The notes: generated by a model from the sequence alone, not told the origin. A stretch of DNA of 64,000 bases from an uncultured Anaerotignum sp. (GCF_934277605.1 NZ_CAKQVD010000002.1:19672-83671), one strand, 5' to 3'. Shown: positions 41,424-54,254, counted from the first letter of the stretch. Program-made: numbers and translations.

Positions 41424-42317
41424 ATGGAAGTACGGAATTTAATCACATTTCTGAAAATCATTGAGACCGGCAGCTTTTCCAAAGCGGCAGAGCAGTTGAC
41501 CTATTCCCAATCCACCGTTACCGTGCAGATTCAGCAGTTGGAGGAGGAAATCGGTGTGCAGCTTTTCGACCGTATCGGGAAAAAAATCTTCGTTACGGAT
41601 AAAGGGCATGAGCTGGAGGCATACGCACAGCAAATCATTTCTCTCACACAGCAGGCGGCGGCCATCGGCGGCGAGGAGCAGGAGCTGCAAGGCACCCTTC
41701 GTCTCGCTTGTCTGGATTCCCCCTTCACTGCCGTCCTTCCCGATATTCTGCGGCACTATCATCAGCGGCACCCCAAGGTTGATATCATTGTAAAAACCGC
41801 CGATAATGTTTTTTCTGCGGAGCGTTTGCTTGCGCAAAATGAGGTTGACCTCGCCTTTGTTGTCCATGATAAAAGAAATACCAAAAACTTCATCAAAACC
41901 ATTCTGAAAGAGGCGCACTATGTCTTTGTGGCTGCCCCCTCCCGTCCGTTGACAAAAAAATCCGTTGTCACGTTGGCTGAAATTGCGGAGGATGATGTGA
42001 TTATCACAAATCAGCAATTCTATTTCTCGGATATGTCCAACGAATATACCAAGCACACCCTTGCCTATCTCATCAAGCCTCGCTTTGACCTTTGGAATCC
42101 CATTGCTGCCATGGAGCTGGCAAAGCTGAACTGCGGCATTGCTCTGCTTTCCTCCTATCTGGTTGAGGATGCCGTAAAAAAGGGCGAATTGTGCATCCTC
42201 AATGTACCCGAACTGGATTTTGCCGTTTGGCTGCAGGTTCTTCGGCATGAGCAAAAGGCCGTCACTCCTCAGATGTCCGCCTTTTATACGCTCCTTCAGG
42301 ATTACTATAGCCTCTGA
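41424..42317 (+). CDS. LysR-family transcriptional regulator
   Basis: The 297-residue protein has the LysR winged helix at 1-60 (NLITFLKIIETGSFSKAAEQ, then YSQSTVTVQIQQLEEEIGVQLFDR) and a two-lobed effector domain from about 90 (GTLRLACLDSPFTAVLPDIL, DLAFVVHDKR). The start has TTGGAGGGATG upstream. It is not divergent from any gene; asnA lies upstream in the same direction, so its target cannot be read from context. Two hairpins (42430-42460 and 42496-42528) follow. Confidence 0.92.
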   Translation: MEVRNLITFLKIIETGSFSKAAEQLTYSQSTVTVQIQQLEEEIGVQLFDRIGKKIFVTDKGHELEAYAQQIISLTQQAAAIGGEEQELQGTLRLACLDSPFTAVLPDILRHYHQRHPKVDIIVKTADNVFSAERLLAQNEVDLAFVVHDKRNTKNFIKTILKEAHYVFVAAPSRPLTKKSVVTLAEIAEDDVIITNQQFYFSDMSNEYTKHTLAYLIKPRFDLWNPIAAMELAKLNCGIALLSSYLVEDAVKKGELCILNVPELDFAVWLQVLRHEQKAVTPQMSAFYTLLQDYYSL

Positions 42318-42495
42318 TTTCGTATCATTTTTTTTAATAGAAATCTTTAAATCTATCCATTTCACTTTTTTATTTGGATATGTTACAATGACCTCGTACC
42401 CTAAAAGAGAAAAACTTCCATCATATAACAAATCTCACCATACGGCTCATGATGAGATTTTCCTTCCTTCTTCCTCCGGGTACTTTCACATGCTT

Positions 42496-42528
42496 GCAGC
42501 CGCACACTTCCTTGTGGCTGCTTTTTTT
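42496..42528 (+). terminator. Terminator behind the LysR gene
   Basis: GCAGCCGCACA and TGTGGCTGC pair around CTTCCT, followed by seven T. A further 12 bp imperfect hairpin with ATGATGAGATTTT lies at 42430-42460 and may act first. Confidence 0.8.
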
Positions 42529-42535
42529 ATTGCAC

Positions 42536-42578
42536 AAAAAAGGGCATCCCCAAACTGCTTGGGAATACCCTTATTTTT
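42536..42578 (-). terminator. Terminator of the V-ATPase operon
   Basis: On the minus strand AAGGGTATTCCCAA and TTGGGGATGCCCTT form a long stem followed by TTTTTT, starting at the end of the subunit D gene. Confidence 0.85.
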
Positions 42579-43259
42579 TTATTCGCCGAGGGCTGCTGCC
42601 TCCTGCTTTCTTTTGGTTTCGATTGCCTTTTTCGCAACCATATCCTTTACCTTCATCAATCGTGTTGTGTTTGCACGTTCATTTTCTTCCAATTTCATTG
42701 TGATATACTTAATCGTTTCCTGATAATTGGGAATCATAACATTTTCCAGTGCATTTACACGGCGACGGGTACGCTCAATCTCCTGTGCCAAAAGCTGTGC
42801 TGTTTTTTCGCTTTCTGCCAAGCGAAGCAGCGGCTCCATCGCATCGGAGAAGGAAAGCATTGCACTATCCAACTCACCGGAGGTAAACGCCATGCCGTAA
42901 GGGAAAATATTCCCGTCACCGCCGCCCTCCTTCTGGAAGTCAAACACAGGTACGTTTACACTCATAATGTTTTTCTTTGTAACCTTTACGGCCACAGATT
43001 GCTGGGGAATCATCAATGCCTCCCCCAGACTTGCTTCACTGAGAACCGCTCTGGCAATGATGAAGTTTTTATAAGCATTTTCCAGTGCAGCCTCCGCTTC
43101 TTCTCTCAAACGCTTATTTTCCCGCACGATTTCCATGAACTGCTTCATCAGCTCATCCAGCTTATCCTTCAAAAGCTTATGCCCTCTGGTTGCTGTTTTC
43201 AGCTGCCCCTTCAGGCGAGTCATTTCCATACGGGTGGGGTTGACATTCAATCTAGCCAC
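42579..43259 (-). CDS. ntpD: V-type ATPase subunit D
   Basis: The 226-residue coiled-coil protein forms the central rotor shaft of V1. It opens ARLNVNPTRMEMTRLKGQLK, has the ATRGHKLLKDKLDELMKQF helix typical of subunit D, and a C-terminal ERTRRRVNALENVMIPNYQETIKYI helix. It is the last gene of the V-ATPase operon, six bases behind subunit B. Confidence 0.95.
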   Translation of the reverse strand: MARLNVNPTRMEMTRLKGQLKTATRGHKLLKDKLDELMKQFMEIVRENKRLREEAEAALENAYKNFIIARAVLSEASLGEALMIPQQSVAVKVTKKNIMSVNVPVFDFQKEGGGDGNIFPYGMAFTSGELDSAMLSFSDAMEPLLRLAESEKTAQLLAQEIERTRRRVNALENVMIPNYQETIKYITMKLEENERANTTRLMKVKDMVAKKAIETKRKQEAAALGE

Positions 43260-43265
43260 ACTTCA

Positions 43266-44642
43266 TCACTCCCCGCTGTTCAAATATTTTTCCAGATATT
43301 CGTCACGAATACGCTTCAATTCACTCTTCGGCAGCATCCGCAGCAAATCCCAGCCTGTTTCCAAGGTCTGCTCAATGGTTCTGTCTGTCTGGAAGCCCTG
43401 AGAAACATATTTTTTCTCAAATTCATCCGCAAATTTTGCATAAATCAAGTCAACCTCAGACAATGCGGATTCGCCCAGAATCGCCATCAGCTCCTTCGCA
43501 TCTTTACCACGGGAATATGCCGCAAACAGCTGGTTCATGGTGTCCGCATGGTCCTCTCTGGTCTTGCCCTTACCGATACCCTTATCCTTCAAACGAGACA
43601 GGGAGGGCAATACGTTGATGGGAGGCTGAATCCCCTTCTTATCTAACTCACGGCTCAGGATAATCTGCCCCTCTGTGATATAGCCCGTCAAGTCGGGGAT
43701 GGGGTGCGTCTTATCCTCCTCCGGCATGGTCAGAATGGGAATCATTGTGATAGAGCCGGGGTGCCCCTTCATTCTGCCTGCACGTTCATACATCGTCGCA
43801 AGGTCTGTATACAGATAGCCGGGATAACCACGGCGGCCGGGAACCTCCTTCTTCGCCGCAGAAACCTCACGCAGCGCCTCTGCATAGTTTGTAATATCTG
43901 TCAGAATAACCAAAACGTGCATATCCTGCTCAAATGCCAGATATTCCGCTGCGGTCAGTGCCATTTTAGGCGTACAGATACGCTCTACCGCAGGGTCATT
44001 TGCAAGGTTTACAAAAACAACGGAACGGTCAATCGCACCTGTCTGCTTAAAGTCATTGATGAAGAATTCCGCATCCTCAAAGGTAATACCAATCGCAGCA
44101 AACACAACTGCGAATTTGGAATCTGTCCCACGCACCTTTGCCTGTCTTGCAATCTGAACCGCCAAATTTGCATGAGGCAAGCCGGAGGCAGAGAAGATGG
44201 GCAGCTTCTGTCCACGAACCAATGTATTCAGGCCATCAATCGCAGATACGCCTGTCTGGATAAATTCCGCAGGGTATTCACGGGCCGCAGGGTTAATGGG
44301 TGCGCCGTTGATGTCCAGTCTCTTTTCGGGGATAATCGCAGGGCCATCATCAATGGGGTTGCCCATGCCGTCAAACACACGCCCCAAAATGTCGGGGGAA
44401 ACGCCGAAGTCCAAGCTCTTGCCAAGGAAACGAACCTTACTTTCCGCAAGGTTGATACCGGTTGCGCTTTCAAAAAGCTGAACCAAAGCAGTATCCCCGT
44501 TTACCTCCAGAACCTTACATTTTCTGATTTCGCCGTTTGCCAGCTCAATTTCGCCCAGCTCATCATAGGTAACGCCTTCCACACCGGAAACCACCATCAG
44601 AGGGCCGGCTACTTCCTGAATCGAACGATATTCCTTTATCAT
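43266..44642 (-). CDS. ntpB: V-type ATPase subunit B
   Basis: The 458-residue non-catalytic subunit alternates with subunit A in the V1 head. It opens [20 protein letters not shown] and has [23 protein letters not shown], which lacks the P-loop Lys as expected, and [21 protein letters not shown]. Its ATG overlaps the subunit A stop by four bases, indicating translational coupling that would help A:B balance. Confidence 0.97.
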   Translation of the reverse strand: MIKEYRSIQEVAGPLMVVSGVEGVTYDELGEIELANGEIRKCKVLEVNGDTALVQLFESATGINLAESKVRFLGKSLDFGVSPDILGRVFDGMGNPIDDGPAIIPEKRLDINGAPINPAAREYPAEFIQTGVSAIDGLNTLVRGQKLPIFSASGLPHANLAVQIARQAKVRGTDSKFAVVFAAIGITFEDAEFFINDFKQTGAIDRSVVFVNLANDPAVERICTPKMALTAAEYLAFEQDMHVLVILTDITNYAEALREVSAAKKEVPGRRGYPGYLYTDLATMYERAGRMKGHPGSITMIPILTMPEEDKTHPIPDLTGYITEGQIILSRELDKKGIQPPINVLPSLSRLKDKGIGKGKTREDHADTMNQLFAAYSRGKDAKELMAILGESALSEVDLIYAKFADEFEKKYVSQGFQTDRTIEQTLETGWDLLRMLPKSELKRIRDEYLEKYLNSGE

Positions 44643-46414
44643 AATTCATCTGCCCCCTTTCTGATGAGTTCTGCTACCTGTGTTTTGATTTCTCTTTCAA
44701 TTTCATCGTAGCTCTTGTCTACGTTCATTTCCTCTACATATTTTGCACGGCCGATACGCTCGATCACATCCATTTTTGTCAGCTTTTGAATCGTAACGCC
44801 CTGCTTGATTGCATCGTTTGCCTCTCTGTAAAAGGTCAAAATCAGCTTCATCATGCGATACTGCTTATGCAGGGAGGTGTATGTGTCAACCTCATGGAAG
44901 GAGTTCTGGTGCAGGAAGTCCTCACGAATGGAACGTGCTGTTTCCAGAATCAATCTGTCACTGTGGGACAGTGCATCCACGCCGACCAGCTGAACGATTT
45001 CATTCAGCTCCGCCTCTGTCTGCAACAGACGCATGGCATCCGTTCTCTGTGCGGAGAAATTCGGCTCAACATTTGCATCTGCCCAAGCATCAACCTTCGC
45101 CTGATATAAGGAGTAGCTTGTCAGCCAGTTAATCGCAGGGAAGTGACGTTTGTATGCCAAAGAGGAATCCAAGCCCCAGAATACCTTTACGATACGCAGG
45201 GTTGCCTGCGATACAGGCTCGGAAATATCGCCGCCGGGAGGGGATACCGCACCGATTGCCGTCAGTGTGCCGATTCTGTCATCATTGCCCAAACAAACCA
45301 CACGGCCTGCACGTTCATAGAACTGTGCCAAACGGGAGCCAAGGTAAGCGGGATAGCCTTCCTCACCGGGCATTTCCTCCAATCGTCCGGACATTTCACG
45401 CAATGCCTCTGCCCAACGGGAAGTAGAATCCGCCATCAGTGCAACGCTGTAACCCATGTCACGGAAGAATTCCGCAATGGTAATCCCTGTATAAATAGAA
45501 GCCTCTCGTGCCGCAACGGGCATATCGGAGGTATTTGCAATCAGAACGGTTCTCTGCATCAAGGACTCGCCGGTACGGGGGTCCTTCAGCTCAGGGAACT
45601 CGTTCAATACGTCTGTCATTTCATTCCCACGCTCGCCGCAGCCGATATATACAACGATATCCGCATCTGCCCATTTTGCAAGCTGGTGCTGCGTAACTGT
45701 TTTACCGGAGCCGAAGGGGCCGGGGATTGCCGCAACACCGCCCTTTGTGATGGGGAAGAAGGTATCAATGACACGCTGCCCCGTAATTAAGGGTGCATCG
45801 GGGGATTCCTTTTTCTTATACGGTCTTTCCCGACGTACAGGCCATTTCTGCATCATGGTTACATTTACGTCGTTGCCCTTTTCATCCGTGATAATGCAAA
45901 CGGTTTCCTCAATGGTAAAATCGCCGATAAAGATTTCCTTGATAACACCCTTCAAGCCATAGGGTACCATAATCTTACACTGCACCACTGCGGTTTCCTG
46001 CACAAAGCCGATTTCATCGCCGGCAACCACTGCATCGCCGGGCTGCTTTGTGGGTTCAAATTTCCATTTCTTTTCTCTGTCCAAAGAGGGTACCTCAACA
46101 CCTCTGCGGATGTTTGTGCCGCCCACCTCGTACATTTTCTCCAAGGGACGCTGGATACCGTCATAAATGGTAGAAATCAGCCCGGGGCCAAGCTCTACAC
46201 TCATAGGCATCCCAACGGATACAACCTCTTCGCCGGGGCCAAGGCCCGCAGTTTCTTCATAAACCTGAATGGAGGCTTTGTCTCCGTGCATTTCGATGAT
46301 CTCGCCGATCAAATGCTTATCAGATACACGCACCACGTCAAACATATTGGCATCTCTCATGCCTTCCGCAATGACCAGTGGGCCTGATACTTTTACGATC
46401 GTGCCTGTTTTCAT
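44639..46414 (-). CDS. ntpA: V-type ATPase catalytic subunit A
   Basis: The 591-residue catalytic subunit has the P-loop in [21 protein letters not shown], the family insert region at about 110-190 and [20 protein letters not shown] and [11 protein letters not shown] signatures. AGGTGA eight bases upstream favours ATG 46414 over the in-frame GTG at 46426. The gene lies 25 bases behind subunit F and overlaps subunit B. Confidence 0.97.
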   Translation of the reverse strand: MKTGTIVKVSGPLVIAEGMRDANMFDVVRVSDKHLIGEIIEMHGDKASIQVYEETAGLGPGEEVVSVGMPMSVELGPGLISTIYDGIQRPLEKMYEVGGTNIRRGVEVPSLDREKKWKFEPTKQPGDAVVAGDEIGFVQETAVVQCKIMVPYGLKGVIKEIFIGDFTIEETVCIITDEKGNDVNVTMMQKWPVRRERPYKKKESPDAPLITGQRVIDTFFPITKGGVAAIPGPFGSGKTVTQHQLAKWADADIVVYIGCGERGNEMTDVLNEFPELKDPRTGESLMQRTVLIANTSDMPVAAREASIYTGITIAEFFRDMGYSVALMADSTSRWAEALREMSGRLEEMPGEEGYPAYLGSRLAQFYERAGRVVCLGNDDRIGTLTAIGAVSPPGGDISEPVSQATLRIVKVFWGLDSSLAYKRHFPAINWLTSYSLYQAKVDAWADANVEPNFSAQRTDAMRLLQTEAELNEIVQLVGVDALSHSDRLILETARSIREDFLHQNSFHEVDTYTSLHKQYRMMKLILTFYREANDAIKQGVTIQKLTKMDVIERIGRAKYVEEMNVDKSYDEIEREIKTQVAELIRKGADEL

Positions 46415-46439
46415 ATGCTCATTCACCTACAATCATTCT

Positions 46440-46757
46440 TTATTCGCTAAACAATATATCTGCGCCGATAGCACGCTTTGCCGATTCACGCACTTCATTC
46501 ATGCCCAAGCCCATGCTTCCGCTAATGCCGGGAATCACAATGATGGCGGGCAACTCCATATCCTTATATTTTGCAAGGCTTTCCTTCGCCTTCAGGCTGG
46601 CTTCCTCTGTGATATAGATAATCGCATATTCTCTTTCCGCCAGTCGATGGATTGTTTTTTTGATTTCCTCTGCGGAATAGGCAGGGAAAATATCAATCCC
46701 AAGAGCAAGAAAGCCCATAACGGTGTCCTTATCGCCAATGATACCCACCTTAGACAT
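46440..46757 (-). CDS. ntpG: V-type ATPase subunit F (NtpG)
   Basis: The 105-residue rotor-stalk subunit opens SKVGIIGDKDTVMGFLALG and has EYAIIYITEEASLK and PAIIVIPGISGSMGLG, all typical of subunit F. It overlaps the subunit C gene by eight bases. Confidence 0.94.
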   Translation of the reverse strand: MSKVGIIGDKDTVMGFLALGIDIFPAYSAEEIKKTIHRLAEREYAIIYITEEASLKAKESLAKYKDMELPAIIVIPGISGSMGLGMNEVRESAKRAIGADILFSE

Positions 46758-47724
46758 ACGCTTCTCTCACCCTTTCCTTGATTGTTTCTGCATCAATGCC
46801 GTGCAGCTTGCAGGTCATAATAATCCGCACGCATTTTGCCTCTGTCTCTTTTGCAAGGATGTAAGCCGCAACGGGTTCGGGTGTCAAGGTTTTATATTTT
46901 GCCTCCTTCACATACTCCGTCAGATAATCGTCGCAGGCCTTTTCAAAGGCAGTAAAGCCAAGCTCCATGCTTTCGCAAAGTCTGCCGTAGGCGGTTTCCT
47001 TCAGCACCGTTGCCATGCTGTCGCTCTTATAGGCACGCAGCAGTGTTTCTGTGCTAAGCTCGCCGCCGGGCACCATGCTTTCCAGAAGCTCCTGCTCGGT
47101 GCGCTTTAAGGTGTAAATGCGGAACAGCGTTTTCAGATTGGTCACATCCGCAAGCTTTTTCACATAAAGCCGAACATACGGAATCCCAAGCTTTTCTGCC
47201 GCCTCGCTCATCATGCGGAAGCACGCATAGTCCAAAATCGTGTCGATATAGCGTCCGTTTTTTGTCTTTGCGTAAAGCTCAATCGCTTCCTCAACAGACT
47301 TTGCATCAATGCTGGGCATTTCCATGTAGTTTCTTTCTCGGAAAAACTTCCGCAGCTCCTCCACCGGAATTGTGCCGCCCTGAACCAAAAACTTCTTACC
47401 GTTGACCTTGGAAATTTCCTCCTTAATCAACACCTTCACATTATGATAATCATTTTTGAATCGGAAAATATCCATGAAAACCTCGTTGGGAATCAGCTTG
47501 CCGATTGCCTGATAGGCCTCCTCCATGCTTGCCTGAATCATTGCTTCAAATTCATGCACATCCCCAATCTGCGTTTTTCCGTAATCACTGTCCTGCAGGA
47601 AGCGCAGTGCCTCCTCTGCATCCTTAGCCTCTGCCATCTGCAGCAGCTTTTGCTTTGTCAGCAGCTTGTTTTCCATGGAACGCACGCTGGCTACGGCGAA
47701 AGGGTAAATTCGTTCTCTTGCCAT
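46750..47724 (-). CDS. ntpC: V-type ATPase subunit C (NtpC, V0 d-like)
   Basis: The 324-residue subunit couples the central stalk to the membrane ring. It shows YPFAVASVRSMENKLLTKQK, MDIFRFKNDYHNVKVLIKEE and a C-terminal AYILAKETEAKCVRIIMTCK segment, common to archaeal and bacterial subunit C. It is 13 bases behind subunit E. Confidence 0.94.
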   Translation of the reverse strand: MARERIYPFAVASVRSMENKLLTKQKLLQMAEAKDAEEALRFLQDSDYGKTQIGDVHEFEAMIQASMEEAYQAIGKLIPNEVFMDIFRFKNDYHNVKVLIKEEISKVNGKKFLVQGGTIPVEELRKFFRERNYMEMPSIDAKSVEEAIELYAKTKNGRYIDTILDYACFRMMSEAAEKLGIPYVRLYVKKLADVTNLKTLFRIYTLKRTEQELLESMVPGGELSTETLLRAYKSDSMATVLKETAYGRLCESMELGFTAFEKACDDYLTEYVKEAKYKTLTPEPVAAYILAKETEAKCVRIIMTCKLHGIDAETIKERVREAYV

Positions 47725-47737
47725 TTTCTACCCCTCC

Positions 47738-48298
47738 TTAAAACAAAATTTTTGCTGCAATTTGCTGGATTTCTTCTTTTTCTACTGTAATGATTGATTC
47801 AAAAGAATAGTTATATTCAATATCTCCGTTTTTCACGATAAAGCCACCGCTGATGTCAGCCGCCCTGTCGGAAAGCGTGAAGCCGTTTTCCTTTATCACA
47901 GCCGCCAATCTTGCCGCATCCTTTTGGGAAACCAGAATTTCCGTCCCCAGAGAACGGTCAAGCTTTTTCAGCATACCGCCGATAACCCTTGCATATTCCG
48001 CATCCTCCAAGGAGAGCAGCCTTTTTTCTGCCTCCGCAATGGTTTCTGCCAAAATCTCCTGCTTGGTCTCAAGGATTGCCTTCTTCGCCTTCATCTGCGC
48101 ACCGGAAACCTCCTTGGCAGCCGCCTTTTCCGCCTCTGCCTGTGCGGTTCTGTCAAACGCATCCAGCTCTCTGTTCACCTTTTCCTGTGCAGCCATCAGA
48201 ATGGCGTCTGCCTCCTTCTGCCCTTTGGCAAGGGATGCCTTTGCCGCCGCTTCTGCCTCCGCAATGATTTTATCAATGATAATCTTGCCATCATTCAT
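47738..48298 (-). CDS. ntpE: V-type ATPase subunit E
   Basis: The 186-residue peripheral-stalk subunit has a long N-terminal helix rich in Ala, Lys and Glu (about 5-90) and a globular C-terminal part (RAADISGGFIVKNGDIEYNYSFESI) that contacts the head. It is 31 bases behind the K subunit gene. Confidence 0.92.
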   Translation of the reverse strand: MNDGKIIIDKIIAEAEAAAKASLAKGQKEADAILMAAQEKVNRELDAFDRTAQAEAEKAAAKEVSGAQMKAKKAILETKQEILAETIAEAEKRLLSLEDAEYARVIGGMLKKLDRSLGTEILVSQKDAARLAAVIKENGFTLSDRAADISGGFIVKNGDIEYNYSFESIITVEKEEIQQIAAKILF

Positions 48299-48329
48299 AG
48301 GAGTTACTCCTCCTTTTCTGTTTTATTGA

Positions 48330-50794
<2,465 letters not shown>

Positions 50795-50808
<14 letters not shown>

Positions 50809-51121
50809 ATTCTCCCACAACCTTTCCGATTACCGCCAGAACGGCTTCTTCCTTCTTCTGAGACGCCTGCTCTCTGATTTGGGAACAGGTTTTCTCCGCC
50901 TCCCTCAAAATCTCTTGGATTGCCTCCCGGCTTTCCGCTACAGCGCTTTCTACGGCTTGGTGCATTTCCTTTGCGCCTTGCAGCTTCGCTTCTTCCAGCA
51001 GTTTCTCCTGCTGCTTCAGTGCGTCGGCCTTTTTTTCTTCAGCCTGTGCAACCGCCTGCTTTTTGATTTCCACAGCACGGACTTCCGCCTCTACAATGCT
51101 TTTCAGGATCTCATAAGCCAC
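50795..51121 (-). CDS. ntpF: V-type ATPase peripheral stalk subunit (NtpF / AhaH type)
   Basis: The 108-residue, almost fully helical protein (KKQAVAQAEEKKADALKQQE and further heptads) pairs with subunit E in the peripheral stalk. I place the start at a GTG (51119-51121) reading VAYEILKSIVEAEV, because GAGGTGA lies five bases before it; the ATG at 51190 has no ribosome site and would add non-typical residues. It is the first gene of the nine-gene operon H/F-I-K-E-C-F/G-A-B-D. Confidence 0.85.
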
Positions 51122-51199
51122 ACTACTCACCTCACTTGCTGTATTTTTTATTTGAACAAATTGCACAGGTACATAAAATACTCTCGTCAAAATTACCTT

Positions 51200-51770
51200 G
51201 TTAAAGATATAACAGCTTTATTTTCTAATTTAAATAGAGATTTGTCCCTGTCCGAATCGTTCCTGCCCCTTCGTTTTCCGAAGGCTGCTATGAAATTTTC
51301 ATGGATTTTCAAGAAAATTCCAAGGATGTATGAAAAATGAAACATATCCTTAACCTAAATAATAAGTGATTTCTGCAATTATGTCAATCCTAATCCATTT
51401 TCGGCCCATTTTAAGAAAAATTTTTTCCTTCGGATTCGATTGTTAAAAAAACATCATAGTTCACTTCCATAAAAAAGCGAATTTCTTTATTTTTCAAGGT
51501 TTTTAAAAGGTCTTTCGCATACAATCTATTTTGCTACCAAATTTTACCTGTTCTTTTTCTTCATCTTTTTATCAGAAAATTGTGTAAAATACATAAAAAA
51601 TAGAAATCAATTTTTGACAGTTTCCCATGAAGAAAATCGTTTTTTCACTGAACAAAACTTTTTTCACTGAAATTTTATTCATTTAAAAACACTTGTCTTG
51701 CATTTTTCCTGTTTTTTTGTCCCTTTTCGCACTTTTCCCGCTTTTCTTTATGCAAATTCAATATATTAAA
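51200..51770. other. AT-rich non-coding stretch upstream of the V-ATPase operon
   Basis: No gene or known RNA is visible. The minus strand near 51190-51220 offers TTGACG and other weak promoter boxes for the V-ATPase genes, none convincing. CCTTCG-TTTTC-CGAAGG forms a small hairpin near 51271-51287. TTTTTCACTGAA occurs twice (about 51641-51652 and 51660-51671). The stretch is much richer in A+T than neighbouring DNA. Confidence 0.4.
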
Positions 51771-51817
51771 AAAGAGACTATATTCATTAAATTTATTGAA
51801 TAGATATAGTCTCTCTC
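51771..51817 (-). terminator. Terminator of the second Nudix gene
   Basis: AAAGAGACTATA and TATAGTCTCT pair, with TTCATTAAA and TTTATTGAA extending the stem imperfectly. It lies about 23 bases behind the Nudix stop codon. Confidence 0.7.
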
Positions 51818-51839
51818 AAATACACTCTATTTTGTTTTC

Positions 51840-52271
51840 CTATTTTGCATCCTTCCGCAAAACGGCAAATGCCGCACGAATGTCACGCTTCATCCAGTGG
51901 GGCAGCTCGCTTCGCTCCATCTCCTCCTCTGTCATCCAGAAGAAAGCCTCATGCTCTTGGCTCAGCCGAACCTCGCCCCCTGTCCATGTGCAGGCGTATG
52001 TAAAAATGCAAAGATGAATATGGTGCTTGATGGCATCAAACAAGGATAACGGCGGCCCAACAGAAACCTGCAAATCCGTTTCCTCTCGGATTTCCCGCAG
52101 AAGTCCCTCCTCCGCCTTCTCAAAAAAGTGCAATCCGCCGCCGGGCAAATCCCATTTCTGATGGCTGTTCATATAGCTGCCCTCCATCTCATGCTTGGAG
52201 CGGCAAAGCACCAGTGCCTTATTCTCTTTTATAATGACAGCCTTGACAGCCACCGCAAAATCCCTTTTCAA
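51840..52271 (-). CDS. Nudix hydrolase, second
   Basis: The 143-residue protein has a Nudix box near 45-67 (GGGLHFFEKAEEGLLREIRE then ET), preceded by KWDLPG. AVAVKAVIIKENKALVLCRS starts the fold. Substrate unknown; the WTGGEVRLSQEHEAFFWMT part resembles 8-oxo-dGTP or NADH pyrophosphatase-like members. It lies 29 bases behind hslO and may share its transcript. Confidence 0.88.
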   Translation of the reverse strand: MKRDFAVAVKAVIIKENKALVLCRSKHEMEGSYMNSHQKWDLPGGGLHFFEKAEEGLLREIREETDLQVSVGPPLSLFDAIKHHIHLCIFTYACTWTGGEVRLSQEHEAFFWMTEEEMERSELPHWMKRDIRAAFAVLRKDAK

Positions 52272-52300
52272 AAGGAACGCCCCCTTCGGCTCTTTCGTTC

Positions 52301-53179
52301 TTATTTCGCTTCTTCCAAAAGCTTTTTCAGTTCATCCTCTGTAAAAGCATATTCCTTGCTGCAAAAATGGCAGTGCAGGTTTGCTTTTTTATCCTCTCTG
52401 ATGATTTTTTCCAGCTCCTCTCTGCCAATGCTGATGAGTGCCTGTTCCACACGCTCTCTTGTGCAGTTGCAGTAAAATTCAGTCGGAACGGTGTCCATAA
52501 TTTTCAAGTCCATATCGCCCAAAATCATCTGCAAAATGTCCTCAGGTGTCCGTCCCATGTCCAGCAAATCGGACACATACGGAATGGCTGCCAGCTTTTT
52601 CTCCAGCTTTTCAATCATTTCATCTGTCGCATCGGGCAAAAGCTGAATGATAAAGCCGCCGGCTCTGCGGATAGAGGTATCCGTTTCCACCAAAACCCCC
52701 AAGCTCACTGCGGAGGGTGTCTGCTCGGACTGTGCAAAATAATAGGTCAAATCCTCTGCGATTTCCCCTGTCACCAGTTCAATCCTGCCCGCATAAGGCT
52801 CTCTCATGCCGATATCCTTAATCACGCTCAAATAGCCGTTGCCAATCGCACCGCTGACATTCAGCTTGCCGGGGTATAAATCGGGGATTTCCACATTCGG
52901 CTGAAAAACATAGCCCTTCACTCTTGCATGACTGTCGCTTGTTACCACAACGCCCTGCAAGGGACCTTCCCCACGGATTTGCAGTGTCACAATATCCTTT
53001 TCGCCCTTCAGCATACTGCCCATCATGGCTGCCGCCGTCAACATTCTGCCCAGTGCCGCAGATGCAACGGGAGAGGTATGATGAATCTCTCTTGCGTGCT
53101 GCACCAAATCCCTCGTTGTTGCGGCAAAGGCACGAATACTGCCGTTGCCCGCCGTCGCTCTTACAATATAATCACTCAT
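52301..53179 (-). CDS. hslO: Redox-activated chaperone Hsp33
   Basis: The 292-residue holdase protects proteins during oxidative stress. The N-terminal dimer domain opens SDYIVRATAGNGSIRAFAAT, and the redox switch has all four zinc cysteines: YCNCTRERV and HCHFCSKEY in the last 60 residues. Oxidation releases zinc and activates it. Start has GGAGGAAAAA upstream. It lies 21 bases behind the methyltransferase gene. Confidence 0.96.
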   Translation of the reverse strand: MSDYIVRATAGNGSIRAFAATTRDLVQHAREIHHTSPVASAALGRMLTAAAMMGSMLKGEKDIVTLQIRGEGPLQGVVVTSDSHARVKGYVFQPNVEIPDLYPGKLNVSGAIGNGYLSVIKDIGMREPYAGRIELVTGEIAEDLTYYFAQSEQTPSAVSLGVLVETDTSIRRAGGFIIQLLPDATDEMIEKLEKKLAAIPYVSDLLDMGRTPEDILQMILGDMDLKIMDTVPTEFYCNCTRERVEQALISIGREELEKIIREDKKANLHCHFCSKEYAFTEDELKKLLEEAK

Positions 53180-53200
53180 GTTTTTTCCTCCGGTTGTTCT

Positions 53201-53947
53201 TTATTTCAATCGAGCCGCAAACAGCAAGCGCTCACTTTTCTCATGCGGCTTTGCAAAGCTGTAGCCATCCGTAACCTCCAGCAGCTCCATCCCTGCCGCC
53301 TGCAAGGCCTGCGCCACTTCCTCTGTTGTATAGGCTCTTTCGTAGTGGTATTCCTCCACACGCTCATATAATCCGTTTTCCTGCTCAATAAAAAAGCTTA
53401 CATAGTATTCATTGATTTTTTCTTCCTCGTCGTAATCATTCTCCCAGATATATGCCGCTGCTTCCTCTGCCGAGCCAAATGCCCTCTGCCCCAGCACCTC
53501 TCGAAATTTATATTCCGTATTCATATCAAATAAAAAGAGGCTTTCCTCTTTCATGTGTGCGGCAATGCTTTGGAAGGCACCTTCCAGCTGCCCATCTTCA
53601 ATCAAATAATTCATGCAGTCGCAAAGGCTCAAAATACAATCTGCCTGCTCGCCCAAATCCAGCTCCGTCATGTCCTGACAGGCAAGCCTAACCGAAGCCC
53701 CCTCTGCCATCGCCTTATGGTCTGCCTCCGTCAGCATTTCAGGGGAAAGGTCAACGCCAATCATGTCAAAGCCCTCCTTCGCCAAGGGAAGCAGGATACT
53801 GCCTGTCCCACAGCCCAAATCAATGATGCTTTTCGGCGTAATGCCATATTTTTCCCAAACCGCATGGATATGGCTCAGCCATTGGTCATATTCGACCTGC
53901 TCCATGAAAAGATCGTATACCGATGCAAAGGTTTCGTATGCGCTCAT
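53201..53947 (-). CDS. SAM-dependent methyltransferase, class I
   Basis: The 248-residue protein has the Rossmann SAM site IIDLGCGTGSILLPLAKEG (motif I), MIGVDLSPEML (motif II) and ADCILSLCDCMNYL (motif IV-like). Relatives are annotated as generic methyltransferases in Clostridia. GGAGGAAGGC before 53947 rejects ten upstream codons. Substrate is unknown. It begins a methyltransferase-hslO-Nudix unit. Confidence 0.88.
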   Translation of the reverse strand: MSAYETFASVYDLFMEQVEYDQWLSHIHAVWEKYGITPKSIIDLGCGTGSILLPLAKEGFDMIGVDLSPEMLTEADHKAMAEGASVRLACQDMTELDLGEQADCILSLCDCMNYLIEDGQLEGAFQSIAAHMKEESLFLFDMNTEYKFREVLGQRAFGSAEEAAAYIWENDYDEEEKINEYYVSFFIEQENGLYERVEEYHYERAYTTEEVAQALQAAGMELLEVTDGYSFAKPHEKSERLLFAARLK

Positions 53948-54027
53948 AAGCCTTCCTCCAAAGAGATATTCATTCACAACTTTATATTATATCTCCCTCT
54001 ACCTTTAAATGCAAGCAATATTCCGTT

Positions 54028-54219
54028 TTATTGCAAAGACCGCTTCCGCTCTGCCGCTTTCCTTGTTCCCATGATGCCGCCGATCCGCCCGCTCTCTCTT
54101 GCGGTCAGCCCCTTCCAGCCCACCTGCTCCAGCTTTTCCAAAAGCCCCAATTCCTCCGCAATTTCATATTTCATCGCCAAATCTCTTTTTTCCGCCTCTG
54201 TCAATTCCTTTTTCTTCAA
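54028..54219 (-). CDS. Small acid-soluble spore protein, divergent alpha/beta (SspF-like)
   Basis: The 63-residue protein has the SASP germination-protease segment AMKYEIAEELGL and the C-terminal SASP-like GWKGLTARESGRIGGIMG. I place the start at a TTG (54217-54219) because AAGGAGG lies 8-9 bases before it and a sigma-G-like promoter (54255-54283) lies just upstream. An ATG at 54384 would lie upstream of that promoter and adds 55 residues unlike any SASP. It is convergent with nothing and lies 80 bases from the methyltransferase start. Confidence 0.82.
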   Translation of the reverse strand: MKKKELTEAEKRDLAMKYEIAEELGLLEKLEQVGWKGLTARESGRIGGIMGTRKAAERKRSLQ

Positions 54220-54254
54220 AGAAATCCGCCTCCTTCTGTGTGGGTTTATCCTCT

